A DNA stretch of 33,951 bases from Eubacterium sp. TM05-53 (GTDB taxonomy: Bacteria; Bacillota_I; Bacilli_A; Erysipelotrichales; Erysipelotrichaceae). The stretch covers positions 1 to 33,951 of the forward strand of contig NZ_QSPK01000024.1 in assembly GCF_003436425.1 (NCBI RefSeq), read 5' to 3'. The stretch's first letter is position 1. Every line of letters begins with the position of its first letter. The notes under the pieces were generated by a model that did no database searches, was not told the DNA's origin, and worked only from the letters and a program-made list of their open reading frames with translations. Below are positions 8,993 to 16,602 of the stretch, piece after piece. The position numbers and the translations under genes are program-made.

Positions 8993-9991
8993 CTACCCCA
9001 ACGTCTGCAAGACATTCATCAAAGGAAGCATAATTGAAATTAAAACAAATCCTACCAATAATGATAGACCCGCTATCATAGTTGGTTCTAAACGATTTAA
9101 AAAGCTTGAAAGCATTCTCTCTAGATCATCTTTATAGTGCTTCGATAATGTCTTTAACACTTCATCTTGATGACCACTTTCATCCGCTGCCATCAATAAA
9201 GCACCATAACCTTGATCATATACCCCCTCATTTACTAGGGCCTTTGAAAGACTCTCACCTTCTAACATACGTTCTTTCACATGAACAACTTTATCCTTTA
9301 AAACAGGATGATCAATCGATTGTAAGATAACATCCACCGCATCAATCAAAGAATATCCACTTGATACAAACAACGAAAGAATATATGTGAATTTTGTCAT
9401 TTCAGTTTGATAGTTCAATTTTGAAAAGAAAGGTAATTTTGTAGTCCAAGCCTTATTCGGACTTTTTTTATATAAAACATATAAAATAACGCCACAAACT
9501 AGAATAGTCAATAAAATAAAGAAACCAATATAGCTTAGAATTCGAGCTGTATGCATTAGTGATAATGACATCGACATTTGTCTTAAAATATTTTCAAAGA
9601 TAGGAAACACTTTAAATATCAATGCCGCCACAATCACAAACATCATTAATATCAATACAAAAGGATACGTGATCGCATCTTGAATTTGATAATTTAACTT
9701 TTTTTGTCTTTCATAATAGACACTTAATTCTTTAAGAACCACATCTAGATTCCCGATACTTTGCCCTACAACAACCATTTGAATCATATATTCATCAAAA
9801 TCATTCGACTGTTTTAGTGCATCCACAAAAGAAGTACCATCCTGCATGATATCCATCAGTTTTTTTGCGCAACGACTTACTCCCGCATCAAAACCAGCCA
9901 ACATCTTTAAGCCTTCTTCAATTTGTAGTCCATTCGATATAGCTAAAGCCAATTCACTAGTAAAAATAAATTTTTCTTTATTCGATAACAT
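8993..9991 (-). CDS. PilC/GspF-like inner-membrane platform protein
   Basis: 332 residues, shorter than the usual 400 because the N-terminal cytoplasmic extension is missing. Two T2SF domains are visible. The first (about residues 8-125) has the GLQIEEGLKML and VGQSIGNLDVVLKEL signatures. The second (about 195-325) has SSGYSLIDAVDVIL and AADESGHQDEVLKTLSKHYKDDLERML. Membrane helices lie near 109-131, 150-175 and 305-328. It is the platform on which the ATPase acts. The start follows GGAGG by 7 nt. It lies 11 nt after the transglutaminase-like gene, in one operon with the four small membrane proteins and the ATPase. Confidence 0.92.
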   Translation of the reverse strand: MLSNKEKFIFTSELALAISNGLQIEEGLKMLAGFDAGVSRCAKKLMDIMQDGTSFVDALKQSNDFDEYMIQMVVVGQSIGNLDVVLKELSVYYERQKKLNYQIQDAITYPFVLILMMFVIVAALIFKVFPIFENILRQMSMSLSLMHTARILSYIGFFILLTILVCGVILYVLYKKSPNKAWTTKLPFFSKLNYQTEMTKFTYILSLFVSSGYSLIDAVDVILQSIDHPVLKDKVVHVKERMLEGESLSKALVNEGVYDQGYGALLMAADESGHQDEVLKTLSKHYKDDLERMLSSFLNRLEPTMIAGLSLLVGFVLISIMLPLMNVLQTLG

Positions 9992-10002
9992 ACATACGCC
10001 TC

Positions 10003-10908
10003 CTAATAGTGATACACTTCATCATATTTTCCCTCATAATCCGAGTTTTTCGAATCCGAAAATGTTGGATCTACAAGGTTCCATTTTTCCTTCTTAAAAT
10101 AGATTTTGGGATTGATCCAACCTTTATCCTTCAAATAAATTTCAACCCAGGCATGATATTCAATGTCAGTCCAGCCTACGATAACTTTTGCTGGAATTCC
10201 CTGAATTCTGCATAAAGCAGCTAGACTTGCCGCATAGTCAAAACATATTCCTTTATGACTTTTTAAAGAACCATCAATATCTGGCAAAACAAAAGTTTCA
10301 CTGACATCTTTAGCCTTTTGATCATCATAATCCAATGTATCCACTACATACTTAAATAAATGTGCAATTCGAGTTAAGTCATCTCGATCTTCTTTTACAA
10401 GCTCAAAAGACTTTTTATATACGTATGAATCGATTGTATAATCCACAATCTGATTTGGATATAAATAAGGAGCAAGATCATTGGTCAAATTGACTTCCAT
10501 GGAAGTAGAAGCACATATCGCATATCTTGTTCCCTCAATTTGTTGCAAAATTTTTATTGTATACGTTCCATTCTCCATATTTACAGGGAATGTTGTAAAA
10601 TCGGTTGTCTTTAAATCATAATTATATTTTTTATCGTCCTTTTGCATCTGTAGTTTGATTCCTGTCACTTCCTGAAGCAATCTTGCACAAATATACCCAT
10701 CATCTTTATGAGTTAAATCTACAAATGCTAAACTTCCATCACTTAAAACATTTGCCTGTTCATAACTTGGCCATAAAACCTGCTCTTCTGTTTGCGAAGG
10801 ACTTTCTTTACCCTCTGTAGGATATTTATTTGAATCTTGGCATCCACACAAAAGCGTCAATACCATCAAAATACAAATGACTTCACTTATAATCTTATTC
10901 TTTTTCAT
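10003..10908 (-). CDS. Transglutaminase-like lipoprotein
   Basis: 301 residues. A type II signal peptide ends in the lipobox LCGC with lipidated Cys at 23, so the protein is anchored outside the membrane. After a Ser/Glu-rich linker, residues 50-160 form an uncharacterised domain and residues 165-285 a transglutaminase-core domain. The Cys-His-Asp triad is complete: C222 in KGICFDYA, H252 in YHAWVEI, D280 in NLVDPTF. Such bacterial domains act as cysteine proteases, amidases or cross-linkers. It is followed after 11 nt by the PilC-like gene, so it may process, cross-link or anchor the extracellular fibre. That role is inferred from position. Confidence 0.88.
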   Translation of the reverse strand: MKKNKIISEVICILMVLTLLCGCQDSNKYPTEGKESPSQTEEQVLWPSYEQANVLSDGSLAFVDLTHKDDGYICARLLQEVTGIKLQMQKDDKKYNYDLKTTDFTTFPVNMENGTYTIKILQQIEGTRYAICASTSMEVNLTNDLAPYLYPNQIVDYTIDSYVYKKSFELVKEDRDDLTRIAHLFKYVVDTLDYDDQKAKDVSETFVLPDIDGSLKSHKGICFDYAASLAALCRIQGIPAKVIVGWTDIEYHAWVEIYLKDKGWINPKIYFKKEKWNLVDPTFSDSKNSDYEGKYDEVYHY

Positions 10909-10926
10909 ACTAATTTAATAATACAC

Positions 10927-13104
10927 CTATTTTGTCTCAATTAAATCATTAAATGCAGATATTGAAAGAGGACGACCATAGAAATAGCCTTGCCCTACAT
11001 CGGCACCTAAACTTTTAATAAATAGATCATCCTGCTTTGATTCCACACCTTCAACGACCACTAGAATCTGTGATTTTTTTGCGATTTCAATAATGGATTC
11101 CAAAATCCATTTTGTCCTTTGATTATCAACCTCTGATTTGGTATGCAAGAAGATACGATCAATTTTCAATTCATCAATCTGCAATTTTGATAAAACATTC
11201 AAAGAAGAGTATCCACTACCAAAATCATCCAAAGATACAGAAAAACCTAATTTTTTTACTTCCGTCAAAATAGAATTAAACATATCAATATCTTCAATAA
11301 CTGTGCTCTCTAATACTTCTAACGTAATGTAAGAACCCGATACATTATATTCTTCCAACAATGATTTTAATTCAGATATATAGTTTTCATGGTAAAACAC
11401 GATCTTGGATTGATTCACTGAAATATTAACAGGTTCCATTCCCATATCTATCCATTCTCGAATTTGAAGTATTGCCTTTTTCAACATGTAAAAATCAAGC
11501 TTTGAACAAAACCGATTCTTTTCAAATATATCTACAAAACTAGATGGAGGTAAATACGTTCCATCCTCTAAGCGCCAACGAACAAGAGCCTCTGCTGCAA
11601 TCACTGAATTTGTTTGTAGATCCATTTTGGGTTGTAATACCATCTCGAAACGTTGTGAATCCAATGCCTGCTGCATATTTGATTCAATAAAGTTTTCAAA
11701 TTCTTTTTTCTTATGTACTTCTTCATCAAAGAAACAAATATTTTCAGAAGAGACTTCTTTGGATTGAGCTAACGCAAACATCACATTTGTTAGCATCTGC
11801 TCAAAAGTATATGTTTCCTGATCTTTTATATTACTGACAACACCACAACAGAACTCATATTCATATCGAAAATCTTTAGTATTCTGGCGAATTTTCGTAA
11901 ACATATCATAAATTCGTCTAGACACCTCATCCTCATTTGTATCCGTCAACAACAAATAGAAAACATCCGCACTGTCTCGACAAATGATTTCATCTTTTTT
12001 AAGCATTGGCTGAATACATGAGACGACACGACATAAGAAATCATCCGATTTGTCTCGGCCTAAAATTTCATTCATAAATTTAAAACGACGCATATTCAAA
12101 GATACTAAGGAATAGTTAACGTTGCGCTGAGCATACATACTGACCAATTTTGTGAATCGAGTAAAGGATACAGCACCCGTTAATTGATCTTTATAAGCTA
12201 AATTTTCCATTTCCTTATTATTTTTTACCATCATCATATAGGCAATCCACAATAAGATCATGACAACAACCACAAATACCATCAACACATAATTGTTTGC
12301 TCGCGACATAACATATAATGGATTATTCAATGATTTTGCGGAATTCACATAACATAAGTACCAACCATCAAATCTCATCTCTTTGACAACGATTCCATGC
12401 TCATCACCATTTACACCAATTAAACCATTGATGTTTTCAGATAGATCAATACCTTTTAAAACAGCCAACACATCTTTTGATTCTTCATCCTTTTGAATCC
12501 CATAAAAATCTTTCAAATCCGTGATATAAAGATTTCCTCCATAAATGGATTTTTTCATAAGATCCGCATAGGGCTTTAAACTACTGCTGGCACTTAATAC
12601 ACCTGTCACATTTTTAGAACTATCATATACAGGTACAATATATGTGATCACAAACTCTTTTGTGATCACATTATGTTTTCGTATAAATGCACTTTTCTTG
12701 CCCGAAAAAGCAGAATTCACCTTATTTTTAAACACTTTTGATAATTCACTATATTCAACATGTACAGATGGATTCGCAAAATGCATACCTTGTTGTGAAT
12801 CAATATATACAATAGACGTAAAGGCATTTTCTTTTTTCATTTCTACCAAGGAAGAATCTATATCTGCATTATTTGATAGACTCTTTGCCAAAGTGTTCAA
12901 TAAAACAAGGTCTGTGTGTTTTTGTGAAGAAATACGTTGTGTACATAAATCAATTTCCTGATTCATCGTTGTATATGTCGCATGATTTAAACTATCATCT
13001 CCATGGTCAATGAAAAGGAATGCCATAACAAGTATTGAAAGTACCATCATGACAGAGATGATCAATAATTTATGTAACCTTTTCTGTAGCATGTTTATAT
13101 CCAT
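10927..13104 (-). CDS. Membrane c-di-GMP phosphodiesterase with degenerate GGDEF domain
   Basis: 725 residues from the ATG; an in-frame TTG six bases upstream (13110) is better spaced from a weak AGAAAGA and cannot be excluded. Order: membrane helix (about 12-32), extracellular sensor region probably of Cache type (about 40-260), second helix (about 272-295), GGDEF-like domain (about 300-465), EAL domain (about 480-720). The GGDEF motif reads DSADVF after the conserved Arg and the metal-binding segment is NMRRF, so it should not make c-di-GMP. The EAL domain is intact: AAEALVRW, NISVNQS, LEVLES, DDFGSGYSS, KID, VVEGVES and QGYFYGRPL. It should cleave c-di-GMP, controlled by an external signal. 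It lies 18 nt from the lipoprotein gene in the pilus-like operon. Confidence 0.92.
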   Translation of the reverse strand: MDINMLQKRLHKLLIISVMMVLSILVMAFLFIDHGDDSLNHATYTTMNQEIDLCTQRISSQKHTDLVLLNTLAKSLSNNADIDSSLVEMKKENAFTSIVYIDSQQGMHFANPSVHVEYSELSKVFKNKVNSAFSGKKSAFIRKHNVITKEFVITYIVPVYDSSKNVTGVLSASSSLKPYADLMKKSIYGGNLYITDLKDFYGIQKDEESKDVLAVLKGIDLSENINGLIGVNGDEHGIVVKEMRFDGWYLCYVNSAKSLNNPLYVMSRANNYVLMVFVVVVMILLWIAYMMMVKNNKEMENLAYKDQLTGAVSFTRFTKLVSMYAQRNVNYSLVSLNMRRFKFMNEILGRDKSDDFLCRVVSCIQPMLKKDEIICRDSADVFYLLLTDTNEDEVSRRIYDMFTKIRQNTKDFRYEYEFCCGVVSNIKDQETYTFEQMLTNVMFALAQSKEVSSENICFFDEEVHKKKEFENFIESNMQQALDSQRFEMVLQPKMDLQTNSVIAAEALVRWRLEDGTYLPPSSFVDIFEKNRFCSKLDFYMLKKAILQIREWIDMGMEPVNISVNQSKIVFYHENYISELKSLLEEYNVSGSYITLEVLESTVIEDIDMFNSILTEVKKLGFSVSLDDFGSGYSSLNVLSKLQIDELKIDRIFLHTKSEVDNQRTKWILESIIEIAKKSQILVVVEGVESKQDDLFIKSLGADVGQGYFYGRPLSISAFNDLIETK

Positions 13105-13128
13105 ATACAACCAACATCTTTCTTTTTA

Positions 13129-14322
13129 CTAATTATTTCTATCTAATTCTGCCTTATGAACAGAATAATTCATTCGATAATTCTTCTTTCTAAAAATACT
13201 ATAGAACTTATTTGAAATACGCTGAATGATCAAGTGCGCATTCTCTTCAGTTTGACAATCCACTAGAAGAAGTAATTGTGTTTCACTTGTACGAGTAAAC
13301 AAGTCATTACTTCTTAAACAAGAACTTACCAATCGTTTAACTCGATCAAAATCTAAACCAATCTTTTCATAATCCAAAGTACCATCTGAGAATTGTAACA
13401 TAATCAAATAATAATTTTGTTCATTACGAATAGACATTTTCAACAACAATTCATAGAAATACTTAAAAATTTCATACGAACACAAGAAACCTTGGTTTTG
13501 TTGATCACGACTTGAAAGCTCACGCATGATTGTTTCCATATCTTTACTTTCTTCTTTGGCATGATCGGCAATGATGATATCGTACAATTGTTTAAAGCGT
13601 TTTGATAAACCTGTGCCTAATTCAGATAAGAAAATATCATTCAATTCATCATAATACTTCAATGCTTCACGATAATTACGTGTAGCTACTAAGCCCTTCA
13701 TATAATAGTAATGTAAACCTTCATTAAATGGTTCAATTAAAACCGCCTGATAATTCATAAGCATCATCTCATCATAACGCTTTTGCGTATATAAGTAACA
13801 AGACGTGCGCATCATCGTTTTCACATACATCTGTCTAAAGATTTCTTGTTTTTGTAAAATCCAATGCAATTGACTTGGTGATGCATAGAAACGACCTTGA
13901 TACAATGTGAAGATCTTTCTAGCTGTCTTAAACTCTTTTTCGTCTAAAAGTTCAGAGCCATCGTTGATTTGGTTATACGCCTTTTCCAATTCAACAAAAT
14001 CAATATTCCAATCTAAATTTGGATTTAAAATATACCCTTTTCTTGTCGTTACAATCACTTCTTTGTCTTTGAAAAATTCAATTTCATTCAATTCAGCACG
14101 CAATCTAAAAATTGAGAACTTTAATGCACTAGATGGATTCTTACTTTCCGGCCAAAGAATATCAATCAGTTCATCTTTTTGAACTGGTTTTTCACTGTGA
14201 AACAATAAGACCTGTAATAAATTCACCAGCTGCTTTCCAAATAATTCGATAATATTCACGGTTACATTATCATTTGTGATTTCCAATCCTCCAAATGTTT
14301 TTACATAATAAGTATCACTCAT
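13129..14322 (-). CDS. SARP-type regulator with unusual C-terminal domain
   Basis: 397 residues. Residues 5-100 form an OmpR-like winged helix with the SARP pattern: KTFGGLEI, LFGKQLVNLLQVLLFH, KDELIDILWPE, ALKFSIFRLRAEL, TTRKGYIL. Residues 105-250 are a bacterial transcriptional activation domain with TPR-like helices, including LYQGRFYA and YYYMKGLVATRNYREALKYYDELNDIF. Residues 275-395 are not part of ordinary SARPs. They read like a degenerate GGDEF fold: a YYLIMLQF strand, then LRSNDLFTRTSETQLLLLVD where GGDEF is replaced by SETQL. It is the first gene of the ten-gene operon and probably controls it. The start follows AAGGAGG. The C-terminal assignment is inference. Confidence 0.85.
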   Translation of the reverse strand: MSDTYYVKTFGGLEITNDNVTVNIIELFGKQLVNLLQVLLFHSEKPVQKDELIDILWPESKNPSSALKFSIFRLRAELNEIEFFKDKEVIVTTRKGYILNPNLDWNIDFVELEKAYNQINDGSELLDEKEFKTARKIFTLYQGRFYASPSQLHWILQKQEIFRQMYVKTMMRTSCYLYTQKRYDEMMLMNYQAVLIEPFNEGLHYYYMKGLVATRNYREALKYYDELNDIFLSELGTGLSKRFKQLYDIIIADHAKEESKDMETIMRELSSRDQQNQGFLCSYEIFKYFYELLLKMSIRNEQNYYLIMLQFSDGTLDYEKIGLDFDRVKRLVSSCLRSNDLFTRTSETQLLLLVDCQTEENAHLIIQRISNKFYSIFRKKNYRMNYSVHKAELDRNN

Positions 14323-14343
14323 GTTGATCCTCCTTCCAAAAAG

Positions 14344-14349
14344 ATTATA
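14344..14349 (-). promoter_or_regulatory. Likely -10 box of the pilus-like operon
   Basis: On the minus strand TATAAT lies 21 nt before the SARP start codon. No good -35 is visible at 16-18 nt, which is what one expects of a promoter that needs an activator such as the first gene's product. TTGTAA occurs 22 nt upstream of the -10, too far for normal spacing. Confidence 0.4.
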
Positions 14350-14386
14350 TAGTATCTAACCTAGTTTTATTTTACAATATTTTTGC

Positions 14387-14422
14387 CAAACAAAAAAGCA
14401 GAGAATCATAAAAATTCTCTGC
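14387..14422 (-). terminator. folA terminator
   Basis: On the minus strand GCAGAGAAT (14414-14422) pairs perfectly with ATTCTCTGC (14398-14406) around a 7-nt loop, followed by TTTTTTGTTTG. It separates the murI-folA unit from the SARP-led operon. Confidence 0.92.
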
Positions 14423-14428
14423 AAACGG

Positions 14429-14908
14429 TTATTTTAAAGCATATTCAACATGTTGATAGTGAATTCCATTCTCTTCAATATCAGATAGTATTGTTTTTTT
14501 ATACAAAGACTTGTCAAATTCAGGAAAATAAACCTCGGCATCCGCTTGGGCATCAATCTCGGTTAAGATTAGCTTATCTGCATGCGCTAACATCTCACTA
14601 TAAATCATGCCTCCACCAATACAATAGATTTCATCATCCACATCTTTGTATCGCTTTATAAATTCTTCAACACTCGAACACATTTCAATGCCTTCACCTA
14701 AATCTGAACACGAACGCGAAATCACGACATGATGACGTTTAGGTAACATACCTGGAAGACTTTCAAATGTTTTTCTTCCCATCACAATTGTATGTCCCGA
14801 AGTCTGCTTACGAAAAAACTTCAAATCCTGAGGCAAATGCCAAATCATATCATTGTTTTTTCCTAATTCACGATTTTTACCAATCGCCGCAATCAATGTT
14901 AATTTCAT
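14429..14908 (-). CDS. folA: Dihydrofolate reductase
   Basis: 159 residues, normal for bacterial DHFR. It reduces dihydrofolate to tetrahydrofolate with NADPH. Motifs: LIAAIGKNRELGKNNDMIWHLPQDLKFFRKQT at residues 4-35, with the catalytic acid in the WHLPQDL segment, then VMGRKTFESLP (NADPH site) and YCIGGGMIYSEML near residue 95. It starts 7 nt after the thyA stop. The pairing is functional: thymidylate synthase oxidises methylene-tetrahydrofolate to dihydrofolate and FolA recycles it. It is the last gene of the murI-led unit, before a strong terminator. Confidence 0.96.
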   Translation of the reverse strand: MKLTLIAAIGKNRELGKNNDMIWHLPQDLKFFRKQTSGHTIVMGRKTFESLPGMLPKRHHVVISRSCSDLGEGIEMCSSVEEFIKRYKDVDDEIYCIGGGMIYSEMLAHADKLILTEIDAQADAEVYFPEFDKSLYKKTILSDIEENGIHYQHVEYALK

Positions 14909-14915
14909 AATTCTC

Positions 14916-15779
14916 CTATTGTACTAAAGGGAAACTAATTTTTCCCATGTGCTCATAGCCAATCAGCTTCACATCATTCTTTGGATCAAACGCATAGAAA
15001 TCTCGAATATCCGGATTCAACCACAACTTAGGTGCAGGCAATGAACCTTTTGTTTCATAACGATTCAATTGTTCTTTGATTCCATCAATTTGATTCACAT
15101 AAATATGTGCATCTTTGATTGACCAATTGATCGTACCTGGCTCAAGTCCAGTCACCTGAGCAACCATCATCAATAAAACTGCATATTGAGTAACATTAAA
15201 TGGCAATCCTAATGGAACATCACAACTTCTTTGGTGTACCCAAATATTTAACTTTCCATCCGTTACATCCCATTCTGAACTCCATACACAACTAGGAAGT
15301 ACAGCCGTATCTAATTCGCTATCCTGCCATAATGAGATAACACGTCTGCGATCTTCCTTATCATTTTTTAATGAATTCAATAATTTATTCATCAAATCAT
15401 ATTTTTTTACAATATATCCATAAGCCGTACCAATGGTATGGGCAAAACTTGGATCAAAATGTTTTAATACTTTTCCCGTATTCTCATCAATCCAGTCCCC
15501 ATCTTCATTGATTTCCCATTTATCCCAGATATGAACATTTCTTTCTTGAAGCCATCTAACATCATTACTTTGAGCCTGATAGATCCAAAGCATTTCTGTA
15601 ACTGCTTGACGAATAAATAACTGTTTTGTCGTCAAAATAGGAAATTCTTTAGATAGATCTAAATGAAAATGTGCACTTGGAACTTTAACTGTATCAATGC
15701 CAGTACGATTATGTACTTGAACTCCATTTTCTAAGATATCTTTGCATAATCCACAATATACATCATCAAAGTATGACAT
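14916..15779 (-). CDS. thyA: Thymidylate synthase
   Basis: 287 residues from the ATG at 15779, preceded by AAGGAGG at 6 nt. A frame to 15887 would add 36 residues that belong to the overlapping HAD gene and lack family similarity. It methylates dUMP to dTMP. Seen: KEFPILTTKQLF, the phosphate-binding RRRVISLW (144-151), the nucleophile Cys164 in LPSCVWSSEW, QRSCDVPLGLPFNVTQYA, and DAHIYVNQ. The residue after the catalytic Cys is Val rather than the His of the textbook PCH motif, a variation I believe occurs in some Firmicutes enzymes. Its start overlaps the HAD gene by 14 nt, and folA follows. Confidence 0.96.
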   Translation of the reverse strand: MSYFDDVYCGLCKDILENGVQVHNRTGIDTVKVPSAHFHLDLSKEFPILTTKQLFIRQAVTEMLWIYQAQSNDVRWLQERNVHIWDKWEINEDGDWIDENTGKVLKHFDPSFAHTIGTAYGYIVKKYDLMNKLLNSLKNDKEDRRRVISLWQDSELDTAVLPSCVWSSEWDVTDGKLNIWVHQRSCDVPLGLPFNVTQYAVLLMMVAQVTGLEPGTINWSIKDAHIYVNQIDGIKEQLNRYETKGSLPAPKLWLNPDIRDFYAFDPKNDVKLIGYEHMGKISFPLVQ

Positions 15780-16599
15780 CCATTTCCTCCTTAAAAACAT
15801 TCTCCTCAATAAAACGACCCACTGCACTTTCATCATTTGTATAAGGACTGACAAATGCACTGCATTCTTTAACATCCTGTGAGCCATTTTTCATACATAC
15901 ACCCATACCGACTTTTTCAAGCATTTCCTTATCGTTTTGTTCATCCCCAAAAGCCACACAGTTTTCAAGTTTGACACCAAAATGCTTAGCTACCTTTTCA
16001 ATCCCATATCCTTTATTGATTCTAGGATCTACATATTCGAATAAGTTATCGGCCGTTAAGAAACCCACACAAGCCTCATTCTTATATTGTCTAGCACGTT
16101 CTAATACAATCGGCATATACTCTTTATCACAATGAATAATCAGCTTGTTGCATGTATTATTCTCTAGATATGGTTCAAGATCAATTTCAATTTCTGTTTC
16201 ACCAAAAATACGTGCATGTTCCTGCGTTTCAATACTTGTACGATTTGTATAACGTGTTGCACCCTCTAAGATCCAGAAATCAACATCTAAATCTTCGAAA
16301 AAATGAATTACGTCCAAAACGACCTCACCATCAAGAACATGATATTCTTCTTTGGTACGTTGTCTTAAATCATATACAACGCCACCATTCATTCCCATGA
16401 TGAAACTAACACTATCTTCAATTTCCCATTTTTTCAACATCGCACGAACTGTCTCTACCGGACGTCCAGATGCGATACCAAATAAAATACCGTAATTTTT
16501 CAATTTTGATATTGCTTCACGATTGATATCCGATACTTGCTTTTTTGAATTCAAAAACGTTCCATCTAAATCCGTCGCAATCAAAGTTACTGGTTCCAT
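15766..16599 (-). CDS. Cof-type HAD-superfamily phosphatase
   Basis: 277 residues. The HAD motif I is IATDLDGTFLN (residues 7-17) with the nucleophile and acid Asp. Motif II is ASGRPVETV, and motif IV is CVAFGDEQNDKEML near 215. The large insert between them is the type IIB cap of the Cof/YidA group. These enzymes dephosphorylate sugar phosphates, flavin or pyridoxal phosphates with broad specificity, so the substrate is open. It starts 3 nt after the aminopeptidase gene and its end overlaps thyA by 14 nt. Nothing in the sequence ties it functionally to either neighbour. Confidence 0.92.
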   Translation of the reverse strand: MEPVTLIATDLDGTFLNSKKQVSDINREAISKLKNYGILFGIASGRPVETVRAMLKKWEIEDSVSFIMGMNGGVVYDLRQRTKEEYHVLDGEVVLDVIHFFEDLDVDFWILEGATRYTNRTSIETQEHARIFGETEIEIDLEPYLENNTCNKLIIHCDKEYMPIVLERARQYKNEACVGFLTADNLFEYVDPRINKGYGIEKVAKHFGVKLENCVAFGDEQNDKEMLEKVGMGVCMKNGSQDVKECSAFVSPYTNDESAVGRFIEENVFKEEMDVIL

Positions 16600-16602
16600 A
16601 AA

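Noticed and set aside
6591..9991. A ComG-type competence pilus
   Set aside because: ComGA is a PilB-like ATPase and ComGC has a clear prepilin leader. Here the ATPase is PilT-like, comes last in the operon, and no leader is found.
14383..14661. Plus-strand open frame across the folA terminator
   Set aside because: It is antisense to folA, lacks a ribosome site and reads as low-quality composition. The DHFR motifs on the minus strand are decisive.
15780..15887. 36-residue N-terminal extension of thymidylate synthase
   Set aside because: It lies in the coding region of the HAD phosphatase, and the ATG at 15779 has AAGGAGG at 6 nt and a normal family N-terminus.
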